Part shown: positions 19,881 to 30,434 of the stretch, piece after piece
Position numbering within the stretch: position 1 is the stretch's first letter
How the letters are laid out: each line of letters begins with the position of its first letter
NCBI RefSeq assembly: GCF_027594825.1
Contig: NZ_CP088930.1
Coordinates: 5,269,019-5,333,018, forward strand
Direction: 5' to 3'
DNA from: Serratia liquefaciens
Lineage (GTDB): Bacteria; Pseudomonadota; Gammaproteobacteria; Enterobacterales; Enterobacteriaceae
Length of the DNA: 64,000 nt
The notes under the pieces: generated by a model
Database searches by the model: none
Told to the model about the DNA's origin: nothing
What the model saw: only the letters and a program-made list of their open reading frames with translations
Translations under genes and position numbers: made by a program

Positions 19881-20057
19881 TTTTTTTGGATTGGAGTGCT
19901 TTATTTTGATCGTTCGCTCAAACTTACACCTTCTTTTGAAAAATAGTTAAAAAATGTAGGGAAAACAGCTGGATTCCATGGGACAACTCCGATTTATAAT
20001 TAGCTAAATAATGAGCAATCCACGGTTGCGTTTTTGAGAAAACAGTTTACCAGTGCT

Positions 20058-20086
20058 AAAAAAAACGCCGCTAAGCGGCGTTTTTG
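20058..20086 (-). terminator. Terminator after pykF
   Basis: On the minus strand CGCCGC and GCGGCG form a stem with a three-base loop, followed by nine T residues. Confidence 0.88.
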
Positions 20087-20112
20087 TCAAAATAATTATG
20101 TCACGTTTTATA

Positions 20113-21525
20113 TTAAAGCACGTGAACCGAGGCAGTATTGGTAGTGCCGCTTGGAACCAGTGCACCGGAAACCATCACCACAACGTCGCCTTTTTGTGCC
20201 AGACCGCTGGCCAGCGCCGCTTCTTTACCGATGCGATAGAAGTCGTCGGTAGAGGCAATTTCCTTGACCATCTGTGGGATCACGCCCTTGGTCAGAATCA
20301 GTTGATGCGCGGTGGTTTCGTTGGTGGTCAGCGCCAGGATCACGGCGTTAGGAAAGTACTTACGCACGGATTTGGCAGATTTGCCGCCGCTAGTGGCAAC
20401 CACGATCAGTGGCGCATCCAGTTTCTCTGCGGTTTCAACGGCGCCACGGCATACGGCTTCGGTGATGCGCAGCTTGCGGTTGTCGTTCAGGCTGTCGATA
20501 CGGCTCGGCATCACGCGATCTGTGCGCTCACAGATGGTCGCCATGATGGTAACGGCTTCAAGCGGGTACTTACCCTTGGCGCTTTCGCCTGACAGCATCA
20601 CCGCGTCGGTACCGTCCAGAATGGCGTTGGCCACGTCGCCGGCTTCTGCACGGGTAGGGCGCGGGTTCTTGATCATGGAATCGAGCATCTGGGTGGCGGT
20701 GATCACCACTTTACGTGCGCGGTTACATTTTTCGATCATCATCTTCTGAGCGAAGATCACTTCTTCTACCGGGATTTCTACGCCCAGATCGCCACGAGCT
20801 ACCATGATGCCGTCAGAAGCTTCGAGGATTTCATCGAAGTTGTTTAGGCCTTCCTGGTTTTCGATTTTGGAGATGATCTGGATTTGCTCGCCGCCGTGGG
20901 CTTTCAGGTGCTCACGGATTTCCAGCACGTCTGAACGCTTGCGGATAAAGGAAGCGGCAACAAAGTCCACACCCTGTTCGCAGCCGAAGATCAGATCGCG
21001 CTTGTCTTTTTCAGCCAATGCCGGCAACTGGATGGAAACGCCCGGCAGGTTAACGCCTTTGTTTTCGCCCAGGTCGCCGCTGTTAAGCACCTTACAAACC
21101 ACTTCATTTTCGGTCACGTTGGTGACTTCCATGCCGATCAGGCCGTCGTCCACCAGTACGGTGTTGCCGATTTTCAGATCTGCGCTAAAACCGGCGTAGG
21201 TTACTGCAACGCGTTCGTTGTTGCCGATAACGCTCTGATCGGTGGTGAAAGTAAAGGTCTGGCCGGCAACCAGAGAGGCATCTTTGCCGCCTTCCAGTTT
21301 CATGGTGCGGATTTCCGGGCCTTTGGTATCCAACAGGATACCGGCGTTCTGACCGGTTTTCGCCATCACGGCGCGCATGTTCTTGATGCGGTTGCCGTGC
21401 TCTTCGTAATCACCGTGGGAGAAGTTAAGGCGCATTACGTTCATGCCGGCGTTCAGCAGGTTGGTCAGCATTTCTTCCGATTCGGTTTTTGGACCGATGG
21501 TACAAACAATTTTGGTCTTTTTCAT
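20113..21525 (-). CDS. pykF: Pyruvate kinase I
   Basis: A 470-residue pyruvate kinase, converting PEP and ADP to pyruvate and ATP. Family motifs are the start [26 protein letters not shown], the active-site lysine segment [10 protein letters not shown] and [10 protein letters not shown]. The C-terminal allosteric domain (fructose 1,6-bisphosphate in the PykF type) is complete and ends with ASVHVL. It opposes PpsA of the same window metabolically, and both are controlled by Cra in E. coli. Confidence 0.97.
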   Translation of the reverse strand: MKKTKIVCTIGPKTESEEMLTNLLNAGMNVMRLNFSHGDYEEHGNRIKNMRAVMAKTGQNAGILLDTKGPEIRTMKLEGGKDASLVAGQTFTFTTDQSVIGNNERVAVTYAGFSADLKIGNTVLVDDGLIGMEVTNVTENEVVCKVLNSGDLGENKGVNLPGVSIQLPALAEKDKRDLIFGCEQGVDFVAASFIRKRSDVLEIREHLKAHGGEQIQIISKIENQEGLNNFDEILEASDGIMVARGDLGVEIPVEEVIFAQKMMIEKCNRARKVVITATQMLDSMIKNPRPTRAEAGDVANAILDGTDAVMLSGESAKGKYPLEAVTIMATICERTDRVMPSRIDSLNDNRKLRITEAVCRGAVETAEKLDAPLIVVATSGGKSAKSVRKYFPNAVILALTTNETTAHQLILTKGVIPQMVKEIASTDDFYRIGKEAALASGLAQKGDVVVMVSGALVPSGTTNTASVHVL

Positions 21526-21929
21526 GACGGAGTTTTCTACAAGTTGTGATGGATAATAAAACGAATAAAACCAGCGGTCAGGCCACTGATAAGGGATTTG
21601 AGTCGTGCCTGGTGGTGCAAAACATAGTTAAGGATAGGTGACCGGAGTCGAAATGGGGCGGAAAAATTCAGCCCGCGCCGGGATGCGGGGATGCTGCGCA
21701 ACGTGATGAGATGAAAATGTGTTGTTATTGCGTTTTCGCAGATCAAGGGCTGAAACCATTCAACTGAAAGACGTTGCGCATTATAAAGGCTAAGCGGCGG
21801 GAAACAAAATAAAAAACCGGTGCTAACGCTCGGATCCGCTAAATCAGCAGCAAATGTGGCGCAAATGCAAACTGACAGCTGCGGTTTGTTGCGCAAATAA
21901 CCTTAGTGTAAACATGTCATTGGCCGATT
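21526..21929. promoter_or_regulatory. pykF control region with Cra site
   Basis: GCTGAAACCATTCAAC at 21749-21764 fits the Cra (FruR) consensus GCTGAA(A/T)CG(A/T)TTCAGC at 14 of 16 positions and lies upstream of pykF, where Cra represses in E. coli. The rest of the 404 nt shows no gene; a 119-codon open frame across it has no ribosome site or recognisable product. Confidence 0.65.
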
Positions 21930-22235
21930 TTAGCCGGATACGATAATTTCCAGCAGCGTACCGGCCGACAGGCAGAAGCAGCCGCTGGCAATGTTAGCGG
22001 GGATGGCGATAGTTTCACCGGCCACGATCACCTGGGTATCATTGCCGACGGTGAATTCAAACTCACCGGAAACCACCCGCGCCTGCAGAGCGTAAGCCCG
22101 CTTTTGCAGTTGGCCGAAGGTTCCTGCGTCGAACTTCACTTCCGTGGCGCTGGTGCCGTCGCTCATTACCCCTTGTCTGCGGGTAAGGCCGTTATCCAGT
22201 TTTTCAAACGGAGTTTCTGCGGTAAATTTCAGCAT
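21930..22235 (-). CDS. Small cupin protein lacking metal ligands
   Basis: A 101-residue single-domain cupin. The order of beta-strand motifs (DNGLTRRQGVMSDG, KFDAGTFGQLQKRAYALQAR, VVSGEFEFTVGNDTQVIVAG, IPANIASGCFCLSAGTLLEI) aligns with KdgF-like cupins. KdgF proteins bind a metal through two His, one Gln and a last His; the corresponding positions here appear as Gln, Arg, Leu and Ser. The protein therefore probably keeps the fold without a metal-dependent reaction. Its function is unknown. AGGA precedes the ATG, and the gene stands alone between pykF and the tRNA cluster. Confidence 0.75.
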   Translation of the reverse strand: MLKFTAETPFEKLDNGLTRRQGVMSDGTSATEVKFDAGTFGQLQKRAYALQARVVSGEFEFTVGNDTQVIVAGETIAIPANIASGCFCLSAGTLLEIIVSG

Positions 22236-22356
22236 GAGATCTGTCCTGATAGGGTATTGGCCTTGATGATACCTGATGTGGCTTGCGGTAGCAGGAGCAA
22301 AGTTTTTAAAGGAGGAAGTGCCGGGCCGATAGGGTGAAACTGTGGATATTATGATT

Positions 22357-22433
22357 TGGTGCGTCCGAGTGGACTCGAACCACCGACCCCCACCATGTCA
22401 AGGTGGTGCTCTAACCAACTGAGCTACGGACGC
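22357..22433 (-). tRNA. valV: tRNA-Val (GAC), copy 3 of the transcript order
   Basis: A 77-nt cloverleaf with acceptor stem GCGTCCG/CGGACGC, D-arm GCTC/GAGC, anticodon stem CCACC/GGTGG with loop TTGACAT (anticodon GAC), T-arm GGTGG-TTCGAGT-CCACT, and an encoded CCA end. It resembles E. coli valV/valW apart from the acceptor and T stems. Confidence 0.96.
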
Positions 22434-22453
22434 ACTGCACTGCTTTAGAATTT

Positions 22454-22530
22454 TGGTGCGTCCGAGTGGACTCGAACCACCGACCCCCACCATGTCAAGG
22501 TGGTGCTCTAACCAACTGAGCTACGGACGC
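22454..22530 (-). tRNA. valW: tRNA-Val (GAC), middle copy
   Basis: Identical in sequence to the neighbouring copies, with anticodon GAC and encoded CCA. It is separated by 20 nt on each side by nearly identical spacers, which points to tandem duplication and one shared transcript. Confidence 0.96.
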
Positions 22531-22550
22531 ACTGTACTGCTTTAGGAATT

Positions 22551-22627
22551 TGGTGCGTCCGAGTGGACTCGAACCACCGACCCCCACCATGTCAAGGTGG
22601 TGCTCTAACCAACTGAGCTACGGACGC
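22551..22627 (-). tRNA. tRNA-Val (GAC), first copy of the transcript
   Basis: The promoter-proximal copy of three identical tRNA-Val(GAC) genes, with all cloverleaf arms intact and CCA encoded. E. coli has two such genes at this place, so this is one extra copy. Confidence 0.96.
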
Positions 22628-22816
22628 ATCTTTTCCTGTCTGTCATGGCTGACAGCGGGGACGAATATTAACGAGCTACCCGCGCGCTGGCAAGGAGAAA
22701 AACGTAATTTTATCCGGTATTTCGCGCGATTGCTGCGCTTGTGTGCAGTGCGGCGGTTTTTTCTGCAATCCATGCCGATGAAGCCACCGGTCGGCATAAC
22801 CGGCCGGTGGCGATAC

Positions 22817-24193
22817 TTAGCGTGCAGAGCGCTGCAGGATCAGTGCGGCGGGCTGTTTTTGCAGCCAACGCATACGCAAGGCCATCATGATAGCGGCGAA
22901 GGTCAGCCCGATAATAAACCCAATCCAGAAGCCGCTTGGCCCCATCGCCGGCACGACAATGTCGGTCAATGCCAACAGATAACCGCTTGGCAGCCCCAGC
23001 ACCCAATAGGCGATAAAGGTGATGAAGAATATCGAGCGGGTGTCTTTGTAGCCACGCAGAACGCCGCTGCCAATCACCTGAATAGAATCGGAGATCTGGT
23101 AAATGGCTGCCAACAGCATCAGCTGCGATGCCATGGCCACTACCGCCGGGCTGTCGTTGTACAGCAGCGCGATTGGCTCGCGGAAGGTGGCGGTGAACAA
23201 CGCGGTGCCGCAGGCCATCAGAATACCAACGCCGATAGCCGAATAAGCGGCAATCCGCGCCCCTTCGACCGAGCCTTCGCCCAACCGATAGCCGACGCGA
23301 ATCGTCGCGCTGACGCCTAACGACAGAGGCAACACGAACATCAGCGAGCTGAAGTTCAGGGCAATCTGATGCCCGGCCACCGAAACGATACCCAACGGAG
23401 AAACCAGCAGGGCGACGACGGCGAACAGCGTAACTTCAAAGAACAGCGCCAGCGCGACCGGCAGACCGATGCCGAACAGGCGTTTTATTGCCGGCCAGTC
23501 GGGCCGCAGGCTGCTGCCTTCGTGTGGCAAAATATCGCGCTGCGAAGAGGCGCGCTTTACGTACCAGCGCATCGCCAGGAACATAAACCAGTAAACGCTG
23601 CCGGTCGCCACGCCACAACCTATGCCGCCCAATTCAGGCATGCCGAACTTACCGTAGATAAAGATATAGTTGATCGGGATGTTCACCAGCAGGCCGAGGA
23701 AGCCAATTACCATGCCGGGCTTGGTTTTTGACAGCCCTTCACACTGGCCGCGCAGCACCTGGAAGAACAGATAACCCGGCGCGCCCCACATGATGGCATG
23801 CAGATAACCCACGGCTTTATCCGCCAATTGTGGGTCGATGTTGTGCATCATGTCGATGACGAACTTACTGTTATACAGCACGATAATCACCAGCAGCGAG
23901 ACCGCCGCCGCCAGCCAGAAGCCCTGGCGCACCTGATGAGCAATGCGATCTCGTCGGCCCGCGCCGTTAAGTTGTGCGATGACCGGCGTCAACGCCAACA
24001 ACAGACCGTGACCGAACAAAATGGCCGGCAGCCAAATAGAGGTCCCGACGGCGACCGCCGCCATATCTGTGGCACTGTAGGCGCCGGCCATAATGGTATC
24101 TACCACGCCCATTGCGGTTTGTGATATTTGCGCGATGATTACCGGGATTGCGAGGGCCAATAAACTACGCGCTTCAATGAAGTACTTCTGCAC
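22817..24193 (-). CDS. mdtK: MATE multidrug efflux pump MdtK
   Basis: A 458-residue MATE-family exporter with twelve hydrophobic segments in two halves, the usual topology. It is collinear with E. coli MdtK/NorM ([20 protein letters not shown] near the start, [12 protein letters not shown] near the end), a cation-coupled exporter of norfloxacin, dyes and cationic drugs. The start is a GTG at 24193 with AAGG eight bases upstream, matching the family start MQKY. It is divergent from ribC. Confidence 0.95.
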   Translation of the reverse strand: MQKYFIEARSLLALAIPVIIAQISQTAMGVVDTIMAGAYSATDMAAVAVGTSIWLPAILFGHGLLLALTPVIAQLNGAGRRDRIAHQVRQGFWLAAAVSLLVIIVLYNSKFVIDMMHNIDPQLADKAVGYLHAIMWGAPGYLFFQVLRGQCEGLSKTKPGMVIGFLGLLVNIPINYIFIYGKFGMPELGGIGCGVATGSVYWFMFLAMRWYVKRASSQRDILPHEGSSLRPDWPAIKRLFGIGLPVALALFFEVTLFAVVALLVSPLGIVSVAGHQIALNFSSLMFVLPLSLGVSATIRVGYRLGEGSVEGARIAAYSAIGVGILMACGTALFTATFREPIALLYNDSPAVVAMASQLMLLAAIYQISDSIQVIGSGVLRGYKDTRSIFFITFIAYWVLGLPSGYLLALTDIVVPAMGPSGFWIGFIIGLTFAAIMMALRMRWLQKQPAALILQRSAR

Positions 24194-24436
24194 GCATACA
24201 CCTTTTCTATTTATTTATGATGGAGGGGAGGGTCGTCGCGAAAGGACAACAATTAAAAATAGCGGAATTTTGTCAAAAAGATTGTACCCGCTCGGCGGGG
24301 TTAAGCAAATGCTGTGATGAAATAGTTATTAAATGCGCAGGCGCAGACTTTTTGTCGCCCCGGGTTTGGATTTCCTCGCCAACTGGGGCAAACTGCCTCC
24401 AAACGTTGTAAACATTTTCAGAAAGAAGAGGCTCAC

Positions 24437-25087
24437 ATGTTCACCGGTATCGTACAAGGCACCGCGCCGCTGGTCGCCATTGATGAAAAATCCAACTTCC
24501 GTACCCACGTCATAGAAATGCCTACCGAACTGCTTCCTGGGCTGGAGCTGGGCGCGTCCGTGGCGCATAACGGCTGCTGCCTGACCGTCACCGCGGTAGA
24601 GGGTAACCGCGTCAGCTTTGATCTGATCAAAGAAACCCTGCGTCTGACCAACCTCGGTGATCTGGCGCTGGGCGATGTGGTTAACATTGAAAGAGCGGCC
24701 AAGTTTAATGATGAAATTGGCGGTCACCTGATGTCCGGCCATATTATCTGCACGGCGGAAGTGGCCAAGATTTATACCTCCGAGAATAATCGCCAGGTAT
24801 GGTTACGTATGCCGGATGCGGAACTGATGAAATATGTTCTGCACAAAGGGTTTATCGGTATTGACGGAATAAGCCTGACCATCGGTGAAGTGGTGAATAA
24901 CCGTTTTTGCGTGCACCTGATCCCGGAAACGCTGGAACGCACCACGCTGGGCAAAAAACGCCTGGGCGATAAGGTGAATATTGAGATCGACCCGCAAACG
25001 CAGGCGGTGGTAGACACCGTCGAGCGGGTGTTGGCAAGCCGCGAAGCGGCAATGGCGGCGGCGAGCGCGCTGGCGCAGAAGATCTGA
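24437..25087 (+). CDS. ribC: Riboflavin synthase, alpha chain
   Basis: A 216-residue riboflavin synthase that dismutates two 6,7-dimethyl-8-ribityllumazine molecules to riboflavin. Two tandem lumazine-binding domains are visible: [16 protein letters not shown] at 1-16 and [18 protein letters not shown] at about 95-112, with the functional [10 protein letters not shown] and the second-domain [16 protein letters not shown] lies before the ATG. I see no FMN riboswitch in the leader; in enterobacteria that element precedes ribB instead. Confidence 0.95.
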   Translation: MFTGIVQGTAPLVAIDEKSNFRTHVIEMPTELLPGLELGASVAHNGCCLTVTAVEGNRVSFDLIKETLRLTNLGDLALGDVVNIERAAKFNDEIGGHLMSGHIICTAEVAKIYTSENNRQVWLRMPDAELMKYVLHKGFIGIDGISLTIGEVVNNRFCVHLIPETLERTTLGKKRLGDKVNIEIDPQTQAVVDTVERVLASREAAMAAASALAQKI

Positions 25088-25116
25088 CAAACGACCCACC
25101 AGAGAGGAGCAATCGC

Positions 25117-25413
25117 GTGAAGTTTTATGGGAAAACGTTGATGTTAACGGCGCTGCTGGCGCTGAGTGCTTGTAGCAGTTCGCCCGATCAGGGCGCGGCC
25201 AACCCGGCAGTGGATGCCGATAGCGACACCTGCGGCGCGGCGCAATACCAGAATTATGTCGGTAAACCGATGTCGTCGCTGGAAGGTGTTCAGATTGAAT
25301 CGCAGGTGCGTGCGATTCCTTATAACTCAGCGGTCACGATGGATTTCAATCTGCGCCGTCTGAATTTCCTGGGTGATAGCGAGGATAAAATTATCCGCGT
25401 TTATTGCGGCTGA
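25117..25413 (+). CDS. Lipoprotein of the I78 peptidase-inhibitor family
   Basis: A 98-residue lipoprotein with a GTG start (AGAGGAG before it), a short signal peptide and lipobox LSAC (lipidated Cys19). The mature part fits the I78 inhibitor pattern: CGAAQYQNYVGKP, VRAIPYNSAVTMDFNLRRLN and a closing IIRVYCG, with the two cysteines that would form a disulfide. Members inhibit serine proteases in the periplasm. It follows ribC by 29 nt. Its stop codon TGA shares its last base with a palindromic repeat element. Confidence 0.82.
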   Translation: MKFYGKTLMLTALLALSACSSSPDQGAANPAVDADSDTCGAAQYQNYVGKPMSSLEGVQIESQVRAIPYNSAVTMDFNLRRLNFLGDSEDKIIRVYCG

Positions 25414-25616
25414 TATACCCGTCGTATTTCAAGTTGTAGCGTTGTTACCTGCTTTACAAGACCCATCCGTGGGTCTTGCCCCTTTGGGGCCGCTGCAAGC
25501 AGCGTTCAAATCTGTTCCCGACAGATTTGTCGCTCATCCCAGTTACTTACTTAAGTAAGCGCCTGGGAATGAGCGAGCTGGTCGCCTAGCTACAACTCGA
25601 AATTCATAGGGTATAT
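25413..25616. repeat. Palindromic intergenic repeat (MITE-like)
   Basis: About 204 bp bounded by long imperfect inverted repeats: ATATACCCGTCGTATTTCAA at the left, and a right end TCGAAATTCATAGGGTATAT that is its near reverse complement; the next bases GTTGTAGC and GCTACAAC also pair. Inner hairpins include GACCCATCCGTGGGTC and AACTTAAGT-like palindromes. It has no coding capacity and the look of the palindromic elements scattered through Serratia and Yersinia genomes. It sits between the I78 lipoprotein and cfa, converging, and may act as a transcript end or RNA-stability element. Confidence 0.8.
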
Positions 25617-25636
25617 GCTTTTATACTGAATGATAA

Positions 25637-26788
25637 TTAGCGCGTCACGCGGATACCGCCTTCGACGCCTTTCGGGCTGAAGACGACCTGCCACAATTGA
25701 ATGTCACGGGCGCGAAACGCACCGGCGCAGGCGTTCAGGTAATAACTGAACATGCGCTCGAAACGATCCGAATAACGCTGGGCCAGTTGCGGCCACGCCT
25801 GTTTGAATCGTTCGTACCACACCATCAGAGTGCGATCGTAATCAGCGCCAATATTGTGCCAATCTTCCATCACAAAATGCCCTTCGCTGGCCTGAGCAAT
25901 ATGGGCGACCGACGGCAGGCAGCCATTCGGGAAGATATATTTGTTGATCCACGGGTCAACATTCATATCTGTCTGATTCGAGCCAATGGTATGCAGCAGG
26001 AAAAGGCCGTCCGGCTTTAAATTACGTTCGACCACGTTGAAGTAGGTGCGGTAATTTTTCGGGCCGACGTGCTCAAACATGCCGACGGAAACAATGCGGT
26101 CAAACTGCAGGTGCAAGTCGCGGTAGTCCTGCAGCAGGATCTCGACGTCCAGCCCGGCACAGCGCTCCTGCGCCAGCTTTTGCTGCTCGGCGGAAATGGT
26201 TACGCCAACCACCGAAACGCCGTAGTTTTTCGCCGCATAGGCAGAAAGGCCGCCCCAGCCGCAGCCGATATCCAGCAAATTCATGCCGGGTTGCAGCTGC
26301 AGTTTTTCGCAAATCATCCGCAATTTGGCTTCCTGCGCTTCTTCCAGCGTGGTCGCCTCTTTCCAGTAGGCGCAGGAATATTGCATATAAGGATCCAGCA
26401 TCAGGGTAAAGAGATCGTTCCCCAGATCGTAATGTTCTTTGCCGACTATCCAGGCGCGTTTCTTCGATTGCAGATTAGTTAATCGCGCGGCGGCAATACG
26501 CAGGGTATCTTTGAGATGGCGGGGCAGTTTCTTTTCCAGACCGGCGCGGACCACGTGATGAAAGAATATATCCAGCCGTTCGCATTCCCACCAGCCGTCC
26601 ATATAACTTTCGCCCAGGCCGAGAGAACCCTCCTGCAGCACGCGTTTAAAAAAATTAGGATTTTTAACCTGAATATCGAAAGGGCGCGAGCCGTTTATTT
26701 CAATACCGGCCATGCTGAGCATTTCATGAGCGATACGGTACCATTGGTTGTCCTGGATGCTCACATCTTCTATACACGATGAACTCAT
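25637..26788 (-). CDS. cfa: Cyclopropane fatty-acyl-phospholipid synthase
   Basis: A 383-residue SAM-dependent methyltransferase that adds a methylene bridge to unsaturated acyl chains of membrane phospholipids in stationary phase and acid stress. The SAM site LLDIGCGWGGL and the family motifs SLGLGESYMDGWWEC, HYDLGNDLF and SVGMFEHVGPKNY are present. The start MSSSCIEDVS at 26788 matches E. coli Cfa; a longer in-frame reading adds 13 residues without family support. Confidence 0.97.
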   Translation of the reverse strand: MSSSCIEDVSIQDNQWYRIAHEMLSMAGIEINGSRPFDIQVKNPNFFKRVLQEGSLGLGESYMDGWWECERLDIFFHHVVRAGLEKKLPRHLKDTLRIAAARLTNLQSKKRAWIVGKEHYDLGNDLFTLMLDPYMQYSCAYWKEATTLEEAQEAKLRMICEKLQLQPGMNLLDIGCGWGGLSAYAAKNYGVSVVGVTISAEQQKLAQERCAGLDVEILLQDYRDLHLQFDRIVSVGMFEHVGPKNYRTYFNVVERNLKPDGLFLLHTIGSNQTDMNVDPWINKYIFPNGCLPSVAHIAQASEGHFVMEDWHNIGADYDRTLMVWYERFKQAWPQLAQRYSDRFERMFSYYLNACAGAFRARDIQLWQVVFSPKGVEGGIRVTR

Positions 26789-27130
26789 AGCTTCTCCATC
26801 ACCTTCTTCTGACTTATGACCCGTCAAAAAAATAGCTTAGACCTATTCTGCGGGTGCATACGTTTACCTACGGTAAAAGATCCCGTGGCGTCTGATATCC
26901 GACTATGAACAGAGGAAAATTTTAAGAAGGTTCCTGCGCAAGAAACGCGGGAAAGACAATCCTTAAAAAAGTGTGACGCCATACGCGTACACAACAGCTA
27001 CTTGTGATAAAGAAATTATAAAAGTGTTATTTTTAAAGGTCGTTTTTGAGTATAGGCTTGCCGAGGCGCTTACTCAACTGTAAATCGCACTCGGCAAATA
27101 TATTCTTTAAGTGATTATTAATGCAGGTAA
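26789..27130. other. cfa upstream region
   Basis: No gene seen. It must hold the cfa promoter(s). TTTACCTACGGTAAA at 26872-26886 is a short palindrome in the expected leader region of unknown role; in E. coli the cfa leader is a target of the small RNA RydC, but I could not identify that pairing site here. Confidence 0.3.
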
Positions 27131-28342
27131 TTATGACGCAGAGTTAGCATGCTCCTGGCGCGTCGCCTGCCGATCGTCCATCACCTTTCTCCGTTGCATC
27201 AGATAGCCCAACGCGGCCAGTACCACCGTCGAAACCATCACCGTGACCGTTGCCAACAGAGGCTGAGCAATAAAGGCCGAAACCAGCATGCTGGCGACAA
27301 AACACAGGCCTAACTGCAGCGTGTTTTGCAAGGCGGCAGCTTTACCGGTGCCCTCCGGGAACGGGGTCAACGCATTGGCTACCACGATAGGGTAAATGGC
27401 TCCGTTGACCAACGCCATCACGCAGAACGGAATTAACAACGTAGTAAGCGTGGGCTGAGTAAGCGTGGCAACCAGATATAATGCAACCATACTGATGCCA
27501 TAAACTACCAGCAGCCAGGGCAACAAGGTGTTGCCATTCATGCGGTTTAACGCGGTACGGCAACCATAGCCTCCCAATAAGAAAGCCAGAGTCTGCGGCA
27601 CATAGCTAAGGCCGATATCATTGGGGCTGTAGCCCATCTCGCCAAGAATAAACGGCGAACCGGTCAGCCAGGCGAAGAAACCGGCAGAACAGGCGGCAAA
27701 GATCATGACGTTGCCGCTGAAAATGCGAGATTTCAGCAGTTGCATGAAGCTGAGCGCGCTCTTCTTATTGTCGATGGAAGGCACGGTTTTGGCGCTTTCT
27801 TTCAGCATCAGCGTCGGCAGCAACAGGATCACGGTGATGCCCAGCAACACGGCGAAAATGGCGCGCCAGCCCATGTGGTTCAGCAACCAGGCACCCACCA
27901 ATGGCGCCAGCGCCGGTGAAAGGGCCACCAGCGGCATAATGGTGGCGAACACGCGGTTAGCCTTGCCTTCGCGATAGCGGTCAATCACCAACGCCTGCCA
28001 GGTAACGGCAGCGGAACAAACCCCAATCGCCTGGATAAAGCGCAGCGACCAAAGTTGCACGGCATTTTGCACCCACAACATGCCGAGGCAGCCGAGGGCA
28101 AACAGCGCCAGGCCGATCAGCAACACCGGTTTGCGGCCGAGGCGATCGGAAAGCGGGCCCCACAGCAGTTGTGCAAAGGCAAACCCAGCCAGGAAGATGC
28201 TCAGGCTGGCGCTGATGGCCCCGGCGGAAATCTGCAGGTCTCGCTGCATCATGCCAAAGGCGGGCAGGTACATGTCGGTGGCCAGGTAACCCAGCATGCT
28301 CAGGCCGGCAAGGTAGAACATAAAACCAAAGGAATTTCGCAT
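27131..28342 (-). CDS. punC: Purine nucleoside transporter PunC (MFS)
   Basis: A 403-residue major facilitator superfamily protein of the Bcr/CflA drug-resistance branch (E. coli YdhC, renamed PunC). Twelve hydrophobic segments are visible, with the MFS loop motif [14 protein letters not shown] between the second and third. In E. coli it imports adenosine-type purine nucleosides and is activated by PunR, the divergent neighbour. The start [14 protein letters not shown] was chosen over an upstream in-frame codon on family length. Confidence 0.9.
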   Translation of the reverse strand: MRNSFGFMFYLAGLSMLGYLATDMYLPAFGMMQRDLQISAGAISASLSIFLAGFAFAQLLWGPLSDRLGRKPVLLIGLALFALGCLGMLWVQNAVQLWSLRFIQAIGVCSAAVTWQALVIDRYREGKANRVFATIMPLVALSPALAPLVGAWLLNHMGWRAIFAVLLGITVILLLPTLMLKESAKTVPSIDNKKSALSFMQLLKSRIFSGNVMIFAACSAGFFAWLTGSPFILGEMGYSPNDIGLSYVPQTLAFLLGGYGCRTALNRMNGNTLLPWLLVVYGISMVALYLVATLTQPTLTTLLIPFCVMALVNGAIYPIVVANALTPFPEGTGKAAALQNTLQLGLCFVASMLVSAFIAQPLLATVTVMVSTVVLAALGYLMQRRKVMDDRQATRQEHANSAS

Positions 28343-28465
28343 GGTATTTCTCGTTAATATTTTATTGTCGCAGGTTTTTAGCGCCGGCAAGTGTATCCGG
28401 CTGGATCTCTGCTTGTGAAACGGTAATATTTGCGAGGTGCTGTTAAAAAAATTGAAGGCAAAACT

Positions 28466-29374
28466 ATGTGGTCTGAATATTCACTGGATGTCGTAGATGC
28501 GGTAGCCCGCACCGGCAGTTTCAGCGCCGCGGCGCAGGAGCTGCATCGTGTGCCGTCGGCGGTCAGTTACACGGTGCGGCAGTTGGAGCAATGGCTGGCG
28601 GTGCCGCTGTTTGAGCGCCGTCATCGTGACGTGGAATTGACACCTGCGGGCGTGTTGTTTATTCAGGAAGCGCGCGGTGTCATCAAAAAAATGCTCGACA
28701 CGCGCCGACAGTGCCAGCAGGTGGCTAACGGCTGGCGGGGTCAATTGAAAATTGCGGTGGACATCATCGTTAAACCCCAGCGTAGCCGCCAATTGGTGCT
28801 GGATTTTTACCGCCATTTCCCCGACGTCGAACTGCTGGTTCAGCCGGAGGTGTTTAATGGCGTATGGGATGCGCTGGTGGACGGTCGTGCCGATATGGCG
28901 ATCGGTGCCACAAGGGCAGTACCTGTGGGCGGCGGCTTCGCCTTTCGCGATATGGGGGATATGCGCTGGCTGTGCGTGGCCAGTCCGCAGCACCCATTGG
29001 CCACGATAGAAGGGCTGCTGAACGACGATCAACTCCGGCCTTTTCCGTCGCTGTGCCTGGAAGATACTTCGCGCAACCTGCCCAAGCGCGTGACCTGGAC
29101 GTTGGACAACCAACGACGCCTGGTGGTACCAGACTGGGCTTCTGCGGTGGATTGTCTGTGTGCCGGGTTGTGCGTTGGCATGATGCCCGCGCATCAGGTA
29201 CTGCCTCTGGTGCAGCGCGGGGAACTGGTGGCGCTACAGTTGCAACAGCCATTTCCCGCCAGCCCTTGTTGTCTGACCTGGCAGCAAAATACGCCGTCAC
29301 CGGCGATGGCCTGGCTGCTCGATTATCTGGGGGACAGTGAAACCTTGAATCAGGAGTGGCTAAGCGAAGAATGA
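28466..29374 (+). CDS. punR: LysR-family activator PunR
   Basis: A 302-residue LysR regulator. The N-terminal winged helix-turn-helix ([35 protein letters not shown]) is followed by a substrate-binding domain. It follows E. coli YdhB/PunR from [10 protein letters not shown] to the LGDSETLN end. It is divergent from punC with about 120 nt between the starts, the usual LysR layout, and should activate punC when purine nucleosides are available. Confidence 0.92.
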   Translation: MWSEYSLDVVDAVARTGSFSAAAQELHRVPSAVSYTVRQLEQWLAVPLFERRHRDVELTPAGVLFIQEARGVIKKMLDTRRQCQQVANGWRGQLKIAVDIIVKPQRSRQLVLDFYRHFPDVELLVQPEVFNGVWDALVDGRADMAIGATRAVPVGGGFAFRDMGDMRWLCVASPQHPLATIEGLLNDDQLRPFPSLCLEDTSRNLPKRVTWTLDNQRRLVVPDWASAVDCLCAGLCVGMMPAHQVLPLVQRGELVALQLQQPFPASPCCLTWQQNTPSPAMAWLLDYLGDSETLNQEWLSEE

Positions 29375-29375
29375 C

Positions 29376-29400
29376 GCCGGAAACCGCGAGGGTTTCCGGC
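29376..29400. terminator. Bidirectional terminator between punR and purR
   Basis: GCCGGAAACC and GGTTTCCGGC form a perfect 10-base stem between the two convergent genes. It is strong as a hairpin but has only a short T-stretch on either side. Confidence 0.6.
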
Positions 29401-29408
29401 GCAGATAA

Positions 29409-30434
29409 TTAGCGGCGATAATCGATGAACGGGCCGTCAGCGACCGAACGGCGCTCAACCAGCTTGGGATGAACCTCAATGACCTGCGACTCTTCACGTT
29501 TGCTGATAATGCGATCCAGCAGCATGGTGAATGCCATCTCGCCCAAACGCTCTTTGGGCTGATGAATAGTGGTCAGTGCCGGGGTAAAGTAGCGGGCATT
29601 TCGTACGTTATCGTAGCCAATTACCGAAATGTCCTGCGGCACGCGCAGTCCAAGTTCATCGGCGGCGCAGATCGCACCCATTGCCATGATATCGCCACCG
29701 CAGAATATCGCGGTAGGGCGTTGCTTCTGCGACAGTATCTGATGCATGGCCTTGTAACCGGATTCCGGCTCAAAGTCGCCCTGAACAATCCACTCTTCGC
29801 GCACGTCGATATTGGCTTCTTCCATGGCTTTTAAAAAGCCCTGATGGCGGCCGCCGCCGGTATTGCGTGCCAGCTGGCCCGGAATGGCCCCGATATCGCG
29901 GTGGCCGCGTTCAATCAGGTAGCGCCCGGCCAGATAGCCGCCTTCGAAGGCGTTATCGATAATGGTGTCGGTAAAGTCACCGCGTGCGGCGCCCCAATCC
30001 ATGACGACCATCGGGATATTGCGATAATCTTCCAGCATGCCGAGCAGTTGGTCCGGGTATTCCGAACACATGACTAACAGACCATCGACGCGCTTTTGCG
30101 CCAACATCGCCAGATAGGCGCGTTGTTTGTCCAGATTGTTATGCGAGTTGCACAGGATCAGCGTATAGCCTTTGCTGTAGCAGCTGTTTTCCACCGCCTC
30201 GATCACTTCGGCAAAGTAAGGCGCTTCGCTCGACGTGGCCAGCAGACCAATAGATTTGGTGTGGTTGACCTTGAGGCTGCGCGCCACGGCGCTGGGTGAA
30301 TAGTGCAGCTCTTTGATCGCGGCGCCAACGGCCGCTTTTGTCTCTTCGGCGACGAAACGAGTCTTATTGATGACGTGCGAAACGGTGGTGGTGGAAACGC
30401 CAGCGCGTTTGGCCACATCTTTAATCGTTGCCAT
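29409..30434 (-). CDS. purR: Purine repressor PurR
   Basis: A 341-residue LacI-family repressor. The DNA-binding head [20 protein letters not shown] and hinge [12 protein letters not shown] are followed by a periplasmic-binding-like core that binds hypoxanthine or guanine as co-repressor. Length and both ends ([11 protein letters not shown]) match E. coli PurR. The start was taken at 30434, not eight codons upstream, on family grounds. A PurR-like operator upstream suggests autoregulation. Confidence 0.96.
   Translation of the reverse strand: MATIKDVAKRAGVSTTTVSHVINKTRFVAEETKAAVGAAIKELHYSPSAVARSLKVNHTKSIGLLATSSEAPYFAEVIEAVENSCYSKGYTLILCNSHNNLDKQRAYLAMLAQKRVDGLLVMCSEYPDQLLGMLEDYRNIPMVVMDWGAARGDFTDTIIDNAFEGGYLAGRYLIERGHRDIGAIPGQLARNTGGGRHQGFLKAMEEANIDVREEWIVQGDFEPESGYKAMHQILSQKQRPTAIFCGGDIMAMGAICAADELGLRVPQDISVIGYDNVRNARYFTPALTTIHQPKERLGEMAFTMLLDRIISKREESQVIEVHPKLVERRSVADGPFIDYRR

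Noticed and set aside
22550..23320. A 256-codon plus-strand frame across the tRNA cluster and mdtK
   Set aside because: It begins inside the complement of a tRNA gene and then runs antisense to mdtK. tRNA complements often give such false frames.
24194..24436. FMN riboswitch before ribC
   Set aside because: The conserved AGGG and GAT core strings of the RFN element are not seen, and in enterobacteria the element precedes ribB.
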